Positions 16,998 through 29,382 of a stretch of 61,233 bases of DNA are shown here, piece after piece (the first letter of the stretch is position 1; each line of letters starts with the position of its first letter). Origin of the DNA: Dyella sp. ASV24 (GTDB lineage Bacteria; Pseudomonadota; Gammaproteobacteria; Xanthomonadales; Rhodanobacteraceae); the NCBI RefSeq assembly GCF_016428905.1, contig NZ_JAELTQ010000017.1:1-61233 (forward strand), read 5' to 3'. Below the pieces are notes generated by a model, which did no database searches, was not told the DNA's origin, and saw only the letters and a program-made list of their open reading frames with translations. Both the position numbers and the translations under genes were made by a program.

Positions 16998-18836
16998 ATG
17001 CCAGTCATTCGTCCCCTCCCACCCGAACTCATCAATCAGATCGCTGCCGGTGAAGTGATCGAACGACCATCCTCCGTCGTGAAGGAACTGGTCGAAAACA
17101 GTCTCGATGCCGGTGCCACACGCATCGAAGTAGATATCGAACAGGGTGGTGCCCGGCTGATCCGCGTGCGCGATGACGGTTGCGGCATCGTTCCCGATGA
17201 ATTGCAGCTGGCGGTCGCCTCGCACGCCACCAGCAAGATCGGTAGCTTCGACGATCTCGAACATGTCGCGAGCATGGGCTTCCGTGGCGAAGCGCTGGCC
17301 TCGGTTTCCTCAGTCGCGCGATTCGCGTTGACATCGCGCGCGCAGGGCATGGATACGGCGTTTCGCATCGAGGTGGATGGCGGCAAGATGCAAGCCGCAC
17401 GGCCGGCGCAGCATCCGCAAGGTAGCAGCGTGGAAGTGCGCGACCTGTTTTACAACGTGCCGGCGCGCCGCAAATTTATGCGCGCTGAGCGTACGGAGTT
17501 CGCGCATATCGACGATCTCCTGAAGTCGCTGGCGTTGGCGCGCGGCTCAGTGGAATTTCGCCTGAGCCACAACGGTAAGCCGGTGCGTATCCTCAAGGCG
17601 GCGCGCGACGAAAGCGCAGCACTGATGCGTGTGGCGGAAGTGATGGGTGAGGATTTTCCGAGCCAATGCTTGCGCATCGATCATGCTGCGGCCGGCCTGC
17701 ATCTGTCGGGTTGGGTGGGTTTGCCGACAGCGTCGCGCTCGCAGGCGGACTCGCAATACTTTTACGTCAATGGGCGACTGGTGCGCGATCGCATCGTTGC
17801 CCATGCGGTGCGCCAGGCGTATGCCGATGTGCTTTTCCACGGACGTCATCCGGCGTTCGTGTTGTACCTCGAGCTGGATCCTGTTGGCGTGGATGTGAAC
17901 GTGCATCCCGCCAAGCATGAAGTCCGTTTCCGTGAGCAGCGGCTGGTACACGATTTCCTGTTCCGCACGCTGCACGAAGTACTGGCGCAGACGCGCGCCG
18001 GTAATGTCGGTTTGCCAGCGAGTGAGCCGCAGTCGCCTGTCATGACGGCGTCCTACAGCATGGCGCCGCCGTCGACACAGCCCATGTCTGCGCCGGCATG
18101 GCCGAACGCTTTCAGCCAGAGTCGCTTGAGTCTGGGCGTCAGGGATCAACCGCTGGCGGGTTACGCCGCGCTGTTGGGCGAGCCGGCCAATGCACCGACG
18201 TCGCTTGGTTTTGCCACCCAGGCACCCCTGCCCGAAGCCACCGAGGAAGAAGCGCCGCCGCTGGGCTTTGCCATCGCCCAGCTCAAGGGCATCTATATCC
18301 TCGCGGAAAATGCTCACGGGCTGATTCTCGTGGATATGCATGCAGCGCACGAACGCATCACCTATGAAAAGCTAAAGACCGGTCGCGCGTGCAGTAACCT
18401 GCGCTCGCAGATGTTGCTTGTGCCGTTGAATGTGTCGGTAAGCGCCAAAGAAGCGGCCGCCGCGGAAGAACACGCGGACGCGCTGGCGGAGTGGGGCCTG
18501 GAACTGTCACGAAGCGGCCCGTCCGGCGTTGTGGTGCGCCGGATTCCCGCCTTGCTGGAAGGGGCGGATGTCGCCCAGCTGTGTCGCGACGTACTCGGCG
18601 AACTGGCACAGCACGGCAGTTCGCGCCGTCTGCAGGAGCTGGAGAACGAGTTGCTCGCCACCATGGCTTGCCATGGCTCCGTGCGTGCCGGTCGGCGTCT
18701 CACCCTCCCTGAAATGAATGCCTTGTTGCGGGAGATGGAGGCCACCGAACGTTCCGGGCAGTGCAATCATGGACGCCCCACCTGGACTCAGCTCAGCTTG
18801 CCGGAGCTGGACAAGCTGTTCCTGCGCGGGCGCTGA
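16998..18836 (+). CDS. mutL: DNA mismatch repair protein MutL, endonuclease-motif type
   Basis: Encodes 612 residues. The N-terminal GHKL ATPase shows [26 protein letters not shown] and [12 protein letters not shown] long variable linker (about residues 335-415) precedes the C-terminal dimerisation domain. That domain contains [12 protein letters not shown], close to the DQHA(x)2E(x)4E metal motif of endonuclease-type MutL, and QCNHGRPT near the end, the matching zinc/metal motif. This points to MutL that nicks DNA itself, as in mutH-less bacteria. ATG 16998 is preferred to TTG 16992. Last gene of nnr-tsaE-amiC-mutL. Confidence 0.95.
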   Translation: MPVIRPLPPELINQIAAGEVIERPSSVVKELVENSLDAGATRIEVDIEQGGARLIRVRDDGCGIVPDELQLAVASHATSKIGSFDDLEHVASMGFRGEALASVSSVARFALTSRAQGMDTAFRIEVDGGKMQAARPAQHPQGSSVEVRDLFYNVPARRKFMRAERTEFAHIDDLLKSLALARGSVEFRLSHNGKPVRILKAARDESAALMRVAEVMGEDFPSQCLRIDHAAAGLHLSGWVGLPTASRSQADSQYFYVNGRLVRDRIVAHAVRQAYADVLFHGRHPAFVLYLELDPVGVDVNVHPAKHEVRFREQRLVHDFLFRTLHEVLAQTRAGNVGLPASEPQSPVMTASYSMAPPSTQPMSAPAWPNAFSQSRLSLGVRDQPLAGYAALLGEPANAPTSLGFATQAPLPEATEEEAPPLGFAIAQLKGIYILAENAHGLILVDMHAAHERITYEKLKTGRACSNLRSQMLLVPLNVSVSAKEAAAAEEHADALAEWGLELSRSGPSGVVVRRIPALLEGADVAQLCRDVLGELAQHGSSRRLQELENELLATMACHGSVRAGRRLTLPEMNALLREMEATERSGQCNHGRPTWTQLSLPELDKLFLRGR

Positions 18837-18917
18837 TCGTTTTCCCGCATCGGTGCGCGCTTGCCACGCCGCCAAATGGACGGCCATACTCGGAACCTCG
18901 TTTCGACGGACCTCATC

Positions 18918-19832
18918 ATGTTGCGTACCGCCGTACTCGTTTTGGCCTTGACCTTTGGAGTTGCCACCGTGCAAGCCCAGACCAGTGACACCGCCGCGTC
19001 GACAGATTTCTCCCAGCAGAACACGCACTGGCGAAACAAGCGCCTGGCCAGCCTCACTGCACCCAATGGCTGGTTGAGTCTGATCGGTCTGGATTGGCTC
19101 AAGGAGGGTGCGAATCGCGTGGGTAGCGCATCCAACAACGACATCGTGCTTAAGGCGGGCCCTGAGCATCTCGGCGTGGTGACGCTGGCAAAGGACGGTA
19201 GCCTTCATATCGTGCTGGACAAGCACAGCGGCGCTACGGTCAACGGCCAGTCCGTCACCGAGTCGACGTTGATTGATGATGCGCATGCCGGCGACGGTAG
19301 TCCTTCCGTGGTGGCGTTCGGATCGGTGAGCTTCCTCGTTATCGAGCGCGATGGCCGCAAAGCGCTGCGCGTGAAAGACAGCAGCGCCGATACGCGCACG
19401 CACTTTCAGGGGCTGGACTATTACCCTGCGGATCCTTCATGGCGCATCGTGGCTGACTGGGTGCCATTCAATCCGCCGCATGAGCTGGAAATTGGCTCGG
19501 TGCTGGGCACGATCAACAAGGAAAAAGTGCCCGGCAAGGCCGTGTTTCACCGCGATGGCCACACCTATGAGCTGATGCCGATCCAGGAAGAGCCCGACTC
19601 GTTGTTCTTCGTGATCGCGGATCGCACGTCTGGCAAGGAAACCTACGGTGCGGCGCGTTTCATGTATGCGGATCTGCCGAAGGATGGCAAAGTCGTGCTG
19701 GACTTCAATCGCGCCTACAACCCACCGTGCGCGTTCACGCCGTACGCCACGTGCCCGTTGGCGCCGCCGGAAAATCGCATGGACCTCGCGGTGACTGCGG
19801 GTGAGAAGAAGTACAAGGGCAGCGGCCACTGA
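18918..19832 (+). CDS. DUF1684 family exported protein
   Basis: Encodes 304 residues. A signal peptide (MLRTAVLVLALTFGVATVQA) ends in an AxA-type site. The rest matches my knowledge of DUF1684: an N-terminal FHA-like beta region beginning HWRNKRLASLTAPNGWLSL, then the block DLPKDGKVVLDFNRAYNP, PCAFTPYATCPLAPPENR near the C-terminus. Two cysteines in that last block may pair. Function is unknown. Upstream frame to 18861 is ignored because ATG 18918 opens the signal peptide. A strong terminator follows. Confidence 0.82.
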   Translation: MLRTAVLVLALTFGVATVQAQTSDTAASTDFSQQNTHWRNKRLASLTAPNGWLSLIGLDWLKEGANRVGSASNNDIVLKAGPEHLGVVTLAKDGSLHIVLDKHSGATVNGQSVTESTLIDDAHAGDGSPSVVAFGSVSFLVIERDGRKALRVKDSSADTRTHFQGLDYYPADPSWRIVADWVPFNPPHELEIGSVLGTINKEKVPGKAVFHRDGHTYELMPIQEEPDSLFFVIADRTSGKETYGAARFMYADLPKDGKVVLDFNRAYNPPCAFTPYATCPLAPPENRMDLAVTAGEKKYKGSGH

Positions 19833-19854
19833 CCGCATGACCCACGGAATTACC

Positions 19855-19890
19855 GCGACGGCCAGCCTTGCGCTGGCCGTCGCGTTTTTT
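19855..19890 (+). terminator. Rho-independent terminator after DUF1684 gene
   Basis: Perfect 12-bp stem GCGACGGCCAGC / GCTGGCCGTCGC with CTTGC loop, then G and six T. It serves the plus-strand DUF1684 gene; the minus strand lacks a T-run. Confidence 0.95.
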
Positions 19891-19893
19891 GCG

Positions 19894-20676
19894 TCAGCGG
19901 CCCTTGAACTCGGCCTTGCGCTTTTCCAGGAACGCCGTGGTGCCTTCGCGCATATCCTCGGTGGCAAAGGCCAGTGCGAACGCCTGCGTTTCAAACTCCA
20001 GGCCCTGGTCGATGCTGGTTTCGCCGCCTTGCAGAACCGCGTCCAGGATGCCGGCGGCTGCCAATGGGGCGGCTGCCGCCAGCTGGTCGGCCATGGCATT
20101 CACCGTGTCGTCCAGCAGCTCAGGCGCCACCACGCGGGTGACCACACCCAGCTCGTAGGCGCGCTGGGCGCCGATCGGGGCACCCAGCAGGCACAGCTCC
20201 AGCGCCGCGCCGCGGCCGGCCAGGCGCAACAGGCGCTGCGTGCCACCGAAGCCGGGGATCAGGCCGAGGTTGATTTCGGGCTGGCCGAACTTGGCCTTCT
20301 CGCTCGCCACACGGAGGTGGCAGCACATCGCCAGTTCCATGCCGCCGCCGAGGGCGAAGCCCTGGATGCGGGCGATGACCGGCTTGCCCAGGCGCTCGAC
20401 CAGGCTCATCAGGCGCTGGCCGGCGCGCGAGAAACCTTGTGCCTGGACCGGCGTGTAACCATTCATTTCCGAGATGTCCGCGCCGGCCACGAAGGCCTTC
20501 TCGCCTGCGCCAGTCAGCACCACCACGCGCACGGCATCGTCCTGGGCGGCTTGGGAGAACGCCAAGGTCAGCTCGTTGAGCGTCTCGCGGTTGAGCGCGT
20601 TGAGCTTGTCAGGGCGGTTGACGGTGATGGTGCGCACCGCGCCGCGTTTGGCGATTTCCAGGTTGCGATAGGCCAT
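19894..20676 (-). CDS. Enoyl-CoA hydratase (crotonase family)
   Basis: Encodes 260 residues. It hydrates 2-enoyl-CoA in fatty-acid or aromatic degradation. Both catalytic glutamates of true hydratases are visible: the first in LGGGMELAM and the second in FGQPEINLGLIPGFGGTQRL. The oxyanion-hole segment AGADISEM is intact. ATG 20676 starts directly at the first strand (MAYRNLEIAKRGAV); the longer open frame upstream lacks similarity. Substrate range cannot be read from sequence. It stands alone between a converging DUF1684 gene and a divergent FKBP gene. Confidence 0.93.
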   Translation of the reverse strand: MAYRNLEIAKRGAVRTITVNRPDKLNALNRETLNELTLAFSQAAQDDAVRVVVLTGAGEKAFVAGADISEMNGYTPVQAQGFSRAGQRLMSLVERLGKPVIARIQGFALGGGMELAMCCHLRVASEKAKFGQPEINLGLIPGFGGTQRLLRLAGRGAALELCLLGAPIGAQRAYELGVVTRVVAPELLDDTVNAMADQLAAAAPLAAAGILDAVLQGGETSIDQGLEFETQAFALAFATEDMREGTTAFLEKRKAEFKGR

Positions 20677-20829
20677 GATTCCACTCCGGCGGGAAAAGCG
20701 ACGATGGTACCAGCGGGAACCTTTGGCGCCCCCGATGTTCTCAGCTTGGTCGCCGGATCGTCCGGTTCCGCTGCATGAATCGCCCGGACGGCTTAGGATG
20801 GGCGAATTGCGGCTGCAATGGAGGAAGGC

Positions 20830-21546
20830 ATGGCACAACTGCGTTGGCTCGCGCTGGGCATCCTGATGTGGGGTGTCGTGGCGCATGCCCAGGACAGTGG
20901 GGCCCCGCAGGACCAGTCCCAGGTCAAGCTCGACAAGAACAAACTGTCCTACGCCATTGGCTACCAGATCGGCAGCCAGTTCGCTAACGGCGATCCGGAC
21001 GTGGACATTCCCACCTTAGTGCGCGCCATTCAGGACGCGTACGCCAAGAAGCGCCCGACCGTGCCCATGCGGGACATGCACGATCAGCTGCGCGAGCTTG
21101 ACGAGCAGATGCACACGCAGGCGTTGGCGCAGTTCAAACAGGCTGCGGAAAACAACGCCCGCAAGAGTGCCGACTACATGGAGCGCAACAAGGCGAAGCC
21201 GGGTGTCATCCAGCTTCCCTCCGGCATCCAGTACGAAGTGGTGAAGAAGGGCACCGGCACCAAACCCGTGCCGGAAGGCTCGGTGGTCACGGTGAACTTC
21301 CGTGCCATGCTGATCGACGGCACCGAATTCGACAGCTCATGGGCGCATGGTTCACCGGTAAGTTTCGTGGTCAACAACAAGGTGATCCCGGGCTGGCAGG
21401 AAGTGATCCAGCGCATGCACGTGGGCGACTTGTGGAAGGTCACGGTGCCGCCCAGTCTGGCCTATGGCGTGAAGGGTGACCCGCCGCGCATTGGTCCCAA
21501 TGAAGCCCTTGTCTTCGAAATCGAGCTGCTCGAAATCAAACCCTGA
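20830..21546 (+). CDS. FKBP-type peptidyl-prolyl cis-trans isomerase, exported
   Basis: Encodes 238 residues. A signal peptide (cleaved near AHA-QDSG) is followed by an N-terminal helical dimerisation domain (LSYAIGYQIGSQFAN onward) and a C-terminal FKBP domain (VVTVNFRAMLIDGTEFDSSW, IPGWQEVIQRMHVGDLWKVTVP, LAYGV, LVFEIELLEI). The architecture is that of FkpA/FklB/Mip, periplasmic folding helpers. ATG 20830 is preferred over ATG 20818 because GGAGGAAGG precedes it. Confidence 0.93.
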   Translation: MAQLRWLALGILMWGVVAHAQDSGAPQDQSQVKLDKNKLSYAIGYQIGSQFANGDPDVDIPTLVRAIQDAYAKKRPTVPMRDMHDQLRELDEQMHTQALAQFKQAAENNARKSADYMERNKAKPGVIQLPSGIQYEVVKKGTGTKPVPEGSVVTVNFRAMLIDGTEFDSSWAHGSPVSFVVNNKVIPGWQEVIQRMHVGDLWKVTVPPSLAYGVKGDPPRIGPNEALVFEIELLEIKP

Positions 21547-21666
21547 CGTCGCGCGGTCGCGCCCCTGGTGCGCGACCGTCGGTCCTGGGCCATGGGGCCG
21601 CCGTGATAGAATGCATGCTTCCTAGGCACGCTCTGGTGCCGCACTCTATTGGTGTTTCCTCGCGGC

Positions 21667-21864
21667 ATGACGGCAGCTGACAGCCCCCCTGTTTCTTCCA
21701 GTAATCCACTCAGCCCCTGCATCGGCATCTGCCGGCTGGACGAGCGCGGTTACTGCGAGGGCTGCCTGCGTACGGGCGACGAGATTGCACGCTGGCGTGG
21801 CATGGGCGAGCAGGAGCGGCTTCACTACATGCGTGACGTGCTTCCCTCGCGGAAGCAGCCGTGA
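21667..21864 (+). CDS. DUF1289 family small cysteine protein
   Basis: Encodes 65 residues. It carries the DUF1289 pattern SPCIGICRLDERGYCEGCLRT with four conserved cysteines likely to bind metal, then the helix EIARWRGMGEQER. These proteins are small and of unknown function. Start ATG 21667 is preferred over TTG 21649 further upstream. Its stop overlaps the start of the NUDIX gene (TGATG), and that gene overlaps the sulfurtransferase, so three genes form one coupled unit. Confidence 0.88.
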   Translation: MTAADSPPVSSSNPLSPCIGICRLDERGYCEGCLRTGDEIARWRGMGEQERLHYMRDVLPSRKQP

Positions 21865-22466
21865 TGGCGGAGTGGCTGGCCGACCTGAATCAGGCCGTGC
21901 TGCCGTTGTCGACACCGCCAAGTGGGCCGGGCTGGAACCATACGGACATGGTCGAGCTGATCGGCGACAAGCCGCGCCGGCCTGCAGCAGTATTGGTGGG
22001 TGTGCGTGAAGGCGTGCAACCACGCCTGGTATTGACCGTACGGACCGACCACCTGCAGGACCATGCCGGTCAGGTCGCGTTTCCCGGTGGTCGTACGGAT
22101 CCCGAAGACACGGATGCCATCGCTACCGCCCTGCGCGAAAGCGAAGAAGAGATCGGCCTGGCACGCCGCCTGGTGACACCGCTGGGCTTTCTGGATCGCT
22201 TTGAAACCATCAGTGGTTACACCATTACGCCGGTAGTGGCGCGCATCGATCCGGAAGCGCGCCTGTATCCCGCGCCGGCCGAAGTCGCCGAAGTGTTCGA
22301 GGTACCGTTGTCGTTCTTCCTCGAACCGCGCAATCTCAAGCGATACACCATGGACTTCCGCGGCCATCGCAGGGACATGGTGGAATTCGTGCACGGCGGC
22401 CACCGCATCTGGGGTGCAACGGCCGCCATGGTGTTCAACCTCCTGCAGAGGATGGGACGCACATGA
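21864..22466 (+). CDS. NUDIX hydrolase, probable CoA pyrophosphatase (NudL-like)
   Basis: Encodes 200 residues. The CoA-hydrolase signature LVLTVRTDHLQDHAGQVAFPGG precedes the Nudix box GGRTDPEDTDAI...RESEEEIG, where the usual first Glu is Asp as in NudL. Inferred reaction: CoA to 3',5'-ADP and 4'-phosphopantetheine. ATG 21864 overlaps the DUF1289 stop; a GTG one codon earlier is possible. The stop overlaps the sulfurtransferase start in ATGA. Confidence 0.92.
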   Translation: MAEWLADLNQAVLPLSTPPSGPGWNHTDMVELIGDKPRRPAAVLVGVREGVQPRLVLTVRTDHLQDHAGQVAFPGGRTDPEDTDAIATALRESEEEIGLARRLVTPLGFLDRFETISGYTITPVVARIDPEARLYPAPAEVAEVFEVPLSFFLEPRNLKRYTMDFRGHRRDMVEFVHGGHRIWGATAAMVFNLLQRMGRT

Positions 22467-23344
22467 CGCTCAAGACCACGTTGATCGATGTGGAAGAACT
22501 GGCCGCACTCGCGCGCGACGATGTATTGATCGTCGACTGCCGTTTCGACCTCATGGCACCTGGCAGTGGCGAGCGCGACGTCGGCAAAGGAGAGCGTGAT
22601 TATCGCGACGGGCACATCTCCGGGGCGGTCTACGCCAGTCTGGATACCGACCTGTCTGATCTCTCGCGCAAGGCGGAGGGATTAGGGCGTCACCCCCTGC
22701 CGCTGGAGAAAACCTTCTCTGAAGTGCTATCCCGTTGGGGTTGGCGCGAAGGCACGCAAATCGTGTGCTACGACGCGGCGAATGGTTCGCTTGCCGCCGC
22801 ACGGCTCTGGTGGCTGCTCAGGCTTGCTGGCATCCGCGATGTGGCCGTGCTCGACGGTGGCTTTCAGGCGTGGGTGGCGGCGAGTAAGTCAGTGGAATCG
22901 GGTGATGTGCGTCGCACGCCACGACCGGTGGCCCTGCATTTCGACGCCAGCCGATACATCGTGGATCACGCTTCGCTGCGTAACGACCCCAAGCGCATGC
23001 TGATTGATGCGCGCGCTACGCCACGTTATCGCGGTGAAGTGGAGCCCATCGATCCCGTGGGTGGTCACGTACCGGGCGCATTCAGTCGCCCGTTCTCGGA
23101 AAATCTTCGCGTGGATGGCCGTTTCAAACAGGCCGCCGAGCTGCGTGAAGAGTTCGAGGCTCTGCTCGGGACCCACGCGCCGCAAGACGTCGTGCACATG
23201 TGTGGTTCTGGTGTCACCGCGTGCCATAACCTGCTGGCCATGGAGCATGCAGGGCTGTCAGGGGCGCGGCTGTATGCGCCGTCGTGGAGCGGTTGGGTGA
23301 GCGACGCGAACCGACCCGTGGCCAAGGGCGCCGAACCCGGTTGA
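22463..23344 (+). CDS. sseA: 3-mercaptopyruvate/thiosulfate sulfurtransferase (SseA-like)
   Basis: Encodes 293 residues with two rhodanese domains. The first is inactive (LIVDCRFDL, YRDGHISGAVYASLD). The second carries the active-site cysteine in MCGSGVTACHNLLAM. The CGSGVTA loop is the type found in 3-mercaptopyruvate sulfurtransferases rather than thiosulfate rhodaneses, supporting the SseA call. Cytoplasmic; no signal peptide. It is translationally coupled to the NUDIX gene by a 4-base overlap. A perfect hairpin follows. Confidence 0.92.
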   Translation: MTLKTTLIDVEELAALARDDVLIVDCRFDLMAPGSGERDVGKGERDYRDGHISGAVYASLDTDLSDLSRKAEGLGRHPLPLEKTFSEVLSRWGWREGTQIVCYDAANGSLAAARLWWLLRLAGIRDVAVLDGGFQAWVAASKSVESGDVRRTPRPVALHFDASRYIVDHASLRNDPKRMLIDARATPRYRGEVEPIDPVGGHVPGAFSRPFSENLRVDGRFKQAAELREEFEALLGTHAPQDVVHMCGSGVTACHNLLAMEHAGLSGARLYAPSWSGWVSDANRPVAKGAEPG

Positions 23345-23350
23345 TACCGT

Positions 23351-23379
23351 TGCAGAAGCGCAGGTTATGCGCTTCTGCA
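23351..23379. terminator. Perfect hairpin between convergent genes
   Basis: 12-bp perfect stem TGCAGAAGCGCA / TGCGCTTCTGCA with GGTTA loop, between the sseA stop (23344) and the stop of the convergent isomerase (23391). No T-run on either side; it probably acts as a bidirectional stop or 3'-end stabiliser. Confidence 0.6.
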
Positions 23380-23390
23380 GGAAAGAGGTA

Positions 23391-24146
23391 TCAGTCCTTC
23401 TTCTTCAGGCGTGCGACCAGCTTCTCCAGCACCGCTTGAGTTTCCGGATGGAAGTACGCATCGACGAACTCGTCGATCGGCAGCTTTTCCGGATGTGCCC
23501 AAATCGCCGTGAGGTCCGCGCGCGCGATGGTGCGCGTCCTGAGCATGGCATTGGAGGGCAGGGCGATCATCGTTTGCATCCACGCCACTGCGCGCGCCAC
23601 CACCTGATCGACCTGGGTGAGTTCGTCCACCAGGCCGATGGCCAGGGCTTCCGCCGACTCGACCATCGCGCCTGCCACCATCAGTCGTTCAGCGCGATAG
23701 CTGCCGACAATACGGCGCAGCGCCATCTGGATGCTTTCCGGCACGACCAGGCCGACCTGCACTTCGTTGAGGCCGATGCGGAACGATCCCTCTGCCATCA
23801 CGCGGTAATCGCAAAACAGCGACAGCACCGCGCCGCCAGCGGGGCTGTGCCCGGTGATGGCGGCAACGACGGGTACGGGTGACGTGGCGAGTTTGGAGCC
23901 GGTGAGGAAAAACTCGCGCCAGAAATCACGCACGCCGTCGCGGTCGCGCCCGAGCAGCGAAGGCACATCGACGCCAGCCGAGAACATGCCGGGCATACCT
24001 GAAAATACGATGCCACGTGCACCGTTTGCGACGGCGCTGTCGACGGCATCGCGGATGGCGCGCAGCAGGTCGACATTCAGCGCGTTCACCGGCGGACGCG
24101 TCATGTTGATTTCGGTGATGGCGTCGTGCGTGATCAGATTGAGCAT
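23391..24146 (-). CDS. Crotonase-family delta3,delta2-enoyl-CoA isomerase (ECI1-like)
   Basis: Encodes 251 residues. The block GHSPAGGAVLSLFCDYRVMA with FRIGLNEVQVGLVVP closely follows the pattern of mitochondrial-type ECI1. The first hydratase glutamate is absent, while the single Glu in IGLNE is present, which fits double-bond isomerisation rather than hydration. It would help degrade unsaturated fatty acids. ATG 24146 opens the first strand; ATG 24194 is a less likely longer start. The call is from motif memory and could also be a general enoyl-CoA hydratase/isomerase. Confidence 0.82.
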   Translation of the reverse strand: MLNLITHDAITEINMTRPPVNALNVDLLRAIRDAVDSAVANGARGIVFSGMPGMFSAGVDVPSLLGRDRDGVRDFWREFFLTGSKLATSPVPVVAAITGHSPAGGAVLSLFCDYRVMAEGSFRIGLNEVQVGLVVPESIQMALRRIVGSYRAERLMVAGAMVESAEALAIGLVDELTQVDQVVARAVAWMQTMIALPSNAMLRTRTIARADLTAIWAHPEKLPIDEFVDAYFHPETQAVLEKLVARLKKKD

Positions 24147-24245
24147 GGCGATGGGCCGGGCATGAGTGAGAGAGGTGAGCGGCGAGAGTAGCAAAGACCA
24201 CGAGGCCCCGCCTTCTCTCGCCGCTCAACCTGTTTCACTGCTTGC

Positions 24246-25703
24246 TCATCCCTGCGGGTTGTCGTCCGCCGTCCACTGATAGCGCACCGCGTAATCGAGC
24301 GTCGCCTTGCCGTTGGCCGGCACCGTCACCTTGAATTCCAGTGTGTCGGTGGTTTGCGAACTCGGTTTGCTGCTCGAGGACACCAACGTCCACTGGCGCC
24401 AGCGCTGGGGATGCTCGCGCACTGTCACCGTACGCGGACTGTCGCCAGCGTTGGTCAGCGTAATGCGGAAGGATTCGTCCAGCGTGCGCCCGTTCTTGTC
24501 GACATGGAAAGCGGTACGTTCGCGATTGCCGCGCAGGTCGAAGGACTGGCCCAGCGTGATGCGTGCATCCTCACCCTTGGGCGTGTCGTTGATACGGCCC
24601 TCGCCGATGAATTGCGGCGTGCCGTTGCGATCAGCGGTGAGTACGCGGAGGTATCCGGCGGGCAAGCTGTCGAAGGCGTGGAACTGCAGCGTGCTGACGA
24701 TGCCCGTGTTCTCACCGCCGGGTACGAAGTCCTGGCCGATCATCGGCTGCGGTGGCACCCAGCCGCCGCCATTCTCGTACAGCGACGTGCGCTCGCATGG
24801 GATGGTGCGCGTGGTGTACAGCGGCACCTGGCTCACGCTGCCATCGGGCAGGTCGACGGCGCCGGGCAGCGTGTAGGTGCGGTAGTCGGCCAGGGTCGAC
24901 TGTTCCGGCATGGCGCTGTCAGCGGCCTGGGCCTTCATGGCAAAAGCCATGGGGCGCGGACCGCCGACGGGCTTGGCGATCTGCGGCTCGCCTGCCACCA
25001 GGGTCAACTGCACGTTGCTCCAGTCGCGGCCGCTGCGGTTGGCGATGCTGGCGCGGGATTCGAACTGCATCTTGCAGCCGTCGCCCGGTGCCAGCGTGCC
25101 CACGTAGGCAGTGCGCCAGCCCAGGCCTGCGGTGGTGTAGCTCAGCGTGGTCTGTGTCTTACCAGCGCGTTTGGCGTCTACGCGCAGTTGCAGGCTGGAA
25201 CCCGTCTGGAAATTGCTCAGCGCACGCACGGCTGCGTAGTCGCGAATCAGGCTGCTCCATCCATTACTGTCCTGAACCAGCAATCCGTCGTTGGCGCGAA
25301 GTAGCGTGCCGATGGCGAGTGTTTGCCCGGTAGCGCCGACGACGTCGACTTTCTGTCCGATCAGGCTGCTTAGCGCGGCATTCTGGCCCTGGCTGAGGAC
25401 AAGGCGCTGGGAGATCACTTGGGCGGCATCGCCGTCGAAGCTCAGCGCCATGGCTTCGGGATCGAGGTACTGCGGCAGGCCGCCGAGGCTGATGTCCTGC
25501 GTGCCGGACTTGAGGTCCAATTGGCGTGGCTCGCGAGCCACGGCGTAGCCAGCATGCACGCTACCGCTGTCACCGGCGCTGTAGAGCGCGGTGTCGTCAC
25601 TGCGATACAGGGTGAGCGTGGTGGAAGAGGGGGCGGCGATAGCGCCAGCGCCGGTGCCGGCGGCCATGGCGAAGGCAAGGGTACGAAGGGGAAGCGGGAT
25701 CAC
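24246..25703 (-). CDS. Exported DUF4139 domain protein
   Basis: Encodes 485 residues. A signal peptide (LRTLAFAMAAGTGAGAIAA) is followed by beta-rich sequence. The DUF4139-type core is recognised around YTTAGLGWRTAYVG and IANRSGRDWSNVQLTLVAGEP, and the C-terminal sandwich around FRITLTNAGDSPRTVTVREH and WTLVSSSSKPSS. Members are of unknown function and may be envelope-associated. GTG 25703 is chosen because AAAGGAG lies 7 bases upstream; an ATG at 25751 adds a charged segment that would spoil the signal peptide. Confidence 0.8.
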   Translation of the reverse strand: MIPLPLRTLAFAMAAGTGAGAIAAPSSTTLTLYRSDDTALYSAGDSGSVHAGYAVAREPRQLDLKSGTQDISLGGLPQYLDPEAMALSFDGDAAQVISQRLVLSQGQNAALSSLIGQKVDVVGATGQTLAIGTLLRANDGLLVQDSNGWSSLIRDYAAVRALSNFQTGSSLQLRVDAKRAGKTQTTLSYTTAGLGWRTAYVGTLAPGDGCKMQFESRASIANRSGRDWSNVQLTLVAGEPQIAKPVGGPRPMAFAMKAQAADSAMPEQSTLADYRTYTLPGAVDLPDGSVSQVPLYTTRTIPCERTSLYENGGGWVPPQPMIGQDFVPGGENTGIVSTLQFHAFDSLPAGYLRVLTADRNGTPQFIGEGRINDTPKGEDARITLGQSFDLRGNRERTAFHVDKNGRTLDESFRITLTNAGDSPRTVTVREHPQRWRQWTLVSSSSKPSSQTTDTLEFKVTVPANGKATLDYAVRYQWTADDNPQG

Positions 25704-25807
25704 GGTCGAACTCCTTTCGGGTGGTCGCCGTTGATAGTACGGATGCCGCATGAAGCTGCGGCATCCGTCGAGCCGGCGGGTTTAACCCCGATTGCCGGCT
25801 GGGTCGT

Positions 25808-26310
25808 TCAAGCGCCCGCCTCGGCGGCGTCGCGGATCGATTGCGGTAGCGGCACGGGCTTGCCCGTGGCTGGGTCCATCCACACCATCACCACCTTGCC
25901 GTCGCTGTAGAGCCCGCCATCGTTCGCGTTGACGATACGGTGCGCAATGGTCACCGAACTGTTGCCCAGGCGCTCGCAGAACAGCTCCACGTTCAACTGG
26001 GCCGGCCATTCGATCGGGCGGCGATAGTTCAGCTCACTCGCCGCCAGCACGGGCATCGAGTGCTCGTCGAACCAGCCCGGCACGTGTTGCAGCCACTGCA
26101 GGCGAGCCTCTTCCAAGTAGGTGAGGTAGTTGGAGTTGTTGACGTGATTGAACGCGTCCAGGTCACGCCAACGCACGCCGATGGGGGCGACAAACAGCGG
26201 ATCGCTCGCCGCCTCCTGTGCCTGTGCGTTATCCGTCACGGCCGGGGTGGCTTCCTGCACCTCGGCCTTGCGGGAGCGCGTACGTTTCTCAGGCACTGTT
26301 TCGGTGGAAC

Positions 26311-26314
<4 letters not shown>
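25808..26314 (-). CDS. Acyl-CoA thioesterase, 4HBT/YbgC-like hot-dog fold
   Basis: Encodes 168 residues. A disordered Ala/Glu/Lys-rich N-terminus (about 38 residues) precedes the hot-dog domain. The 4HBT active-site pattern [25 protein letters not shown] has the catalytic Asp (second D) and HVNN. Inferred to hydrolyse acyl-CoA thioesters. Its ATG overlaps the uvrA stop in ATGA, an unexpected coupling between DNA repair and lipid metabolism that is likely just transcript packing. Confidence 0.9.
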
Positions 26315-29208
<2,894 letters not shown>

Positions 29209-29382
29209 GTCGCCCGGGATAGTCGATGGGAGAAGGGGGAAACTGTACTATATCAAACTTGTCAGTACGGTTATTGCCGGCTGACCCCATCCAACAATCT
29301 CTTAAGACGAAGATCCGGCCGAGTATGGCCTAATGGAATCTTTCGTCGGTTTCCGGCCGACATAACGGACTAGAGAGTGCGG

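Noticed and set aside
29209-29382. LexA box between uvrA and the DUF2059 gene
   Set aside because: GTACT...AGTAC symmetry exists but does not match a LexA consensus I can defend.
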